From assembly GCA_004151065.3 (NCBI GenBank), contig NWUY0300016434.1, positions 32,838 through 66,227 of the forward strand: a stretch of 33,390 nt of DNA, in the 5' to 3' direction. The position numbers and the translations under genes are program-made. Position 1 is the first letter of the stretch. Each line of letters starts with the position of its first letter. Positions 32,445-33,390 of the stretch are shown here, piece by piece. The notes beneath the pieces were generated by a model. The model did not search any database and had not been told where the DNA came from. It saw only the letters and a list, made by a program, of their open reading frames with translations. The DNA is from Larix sibirica (lineage: Eukaryota > Streptophyta > Pinopsida > Pinales > Pinaceae).

Positions 32445-32579
32445 AAGCTTCATTTTTTCATGTTTGATTTGTTTTTAGATTTGTGGTACATATTATTGCA
32501 TAGTTAGAGTCCAAGCTTCATTTTTTCATGTTTGATTTGTTTTTATATTTGTGATACATATTATTGCAAAGTTAGAGTA
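32445..32579. repeat. 68-bp tandem repeat, two copies
   Basis: aagcttcattttttcatg starts at 32445 and 32513. The copies differ at only a few positions (for example ttagattt/tatattt and gtggta/gtgata), so the duplication is fairly young. Confidence 0.9.
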
Positions 32580-33228
32580 TGATGCTCACACTTTGAGATC
32601 TTGTGATACACCAAAGGTGTGTTTTCCTTCTCATTAAAGCACTTATTTGGTTTTGGAAGAAGTTATTACAACCATCTCAATCCAATTCCATTTGGTATTT
32701 TTTGTGTCATTATTCTATTATTTACACAATTTAGAAAAGACGTGCATGTTGCCTTTCAAAGGAGCACTTATCATTGAATCTTGTCTGCTAATTAAAATTG
32801 ATCTGCATGTAGTAGGAAATTCCAAATTTTCCAATGTCAATCAAAATAGATTCTCTAAACAAAATTCAAAGTCCATTTAAACTTAAAACTTCTTGCTATA
32901 TATGTGTAAATAAATGTAGTGCTACCATTTAATCTCTAATCATAACAACACATAGTTAAAAAAAACAACCATACACATAACATTCACACATGGTACAACT
33001 ATATTTTTAATGAGAATACTCTTGGGGAATTAACTACATTTATTATCAATCTCAAAGAATTGTCGATTTATGAGTATCAATTATTTCAATCTTGCATGAC
33101 CTCTAGGATCCCAAATCATAGGTTTGCGTTTCACAATGTATGATGCTCTTGATAACAAAGGTGAGGCATGCTATTTCCACAAGGAATTTCCTTCTACTAT
33201 GGTTTGCAACAAATCCCCATAGTTGGAT
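32580..33228. other. Gene-free stretch
   Basis: The plus frame at 32647-32880 has no recognised domain. Nothing else identified. Confidence 0.45.
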
Positions 33229-33390
33229 TGTAATACCCCGTTTTTTATCACATAATGTAATCATGTATATATTGATTTAAAGGCTAGAATCTGGAAACGA
33301 ATGGTCCAAGATGACCAAGACATTGTAAATATGTACATTTTGATATTAATATAAAATCTCTAATGGTTGCAAAGGATGAAGGAAGAAGAA
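33229..33390 (+). repeat. Possible Gypsy-type LTR start, cut by window end
   Basis: TGTAATACCCCG at 33229-33240 matches the TGTAATnCCCCG edge seen at many plant Ty3/Gypsy LTRs. No polypurine tract precedes it, so if real it is a 5' or solo LTR entering from the left. Only 162 bp are visible. Confidence 0.4.

Overview
The window looks like intergenic DNA from a large, retrotransposon-dominated plant nuclear genome. A conifer or other gymnosperm is my guess, from the high AT content, the many old nested Ty1/copia remnants and the absence of host genes, but nothing in the sequence proves it. I found no intact host protein gene, no rRNA or true tRNA gene, and no CRISPR or prokaryotic feature. Almost every long open frame is either a decayed retroelement piece or chance.

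Layout. 1-409 is a minus-strand Copia pol fragment cut off at a single N. 411-4768 has no genes and holds two degenerate tandem arrays, including a ~705-bp repeat in about 3.6 copies that ends exactly at a Copia LTR. 4769-14957 is a decayed minus-strand Copia element: gag, protease, GAG-pre-integrase, integrase, RT, RNase H, polypurine tract and a 221-bp 3' LTR. Its integrase region is split by a second minus-strand element (about 7712-12547) with ~1.5-kb direct repeats, a tRNA-iMet-type primer site and an acidic ORF but no visible pol. A 726-bp assembly gap follows at 12678-13403.

15603-21532 and 21534-27462 are the same ~5.93-kb sequence twice, apart from one N. Every boundary falls on a single N, and the contig end before the first copy overlaps the start of the second by 35 bp, so this is probably a scaffold artefact. 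The unit holds a 20/40-bp hierarchical tandem array, a possible Gypsy-type LTR edge, a diverged copy of the 222-bp Copia LTR with its primer site, and a short gag-only Copia element whose 3' end (gag tail, polypurine tract and first LTR bases) is tandemly duplicated. At its right edge is a tRNA-like SINE with internal A and B boxes and a 3' hairpin module that recurs alone downstream.

27721-33390 is AT-rich, without recognisable genes. It holds several short tandem duplications and, at 33229, a possible LTR start.

How the parts relate. There is no pathway here. The non-autonomous elements (the ~4.8-kb element, the gag-only Copia and the SINE) would each have depended on enzymes supplied in trans. 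The most unusual biological items are the internally duplicated gag-only Copia, the pol-less element with a repeated leader motif, and the SINE tail. All comparisons were made by eye; identities are estimates.
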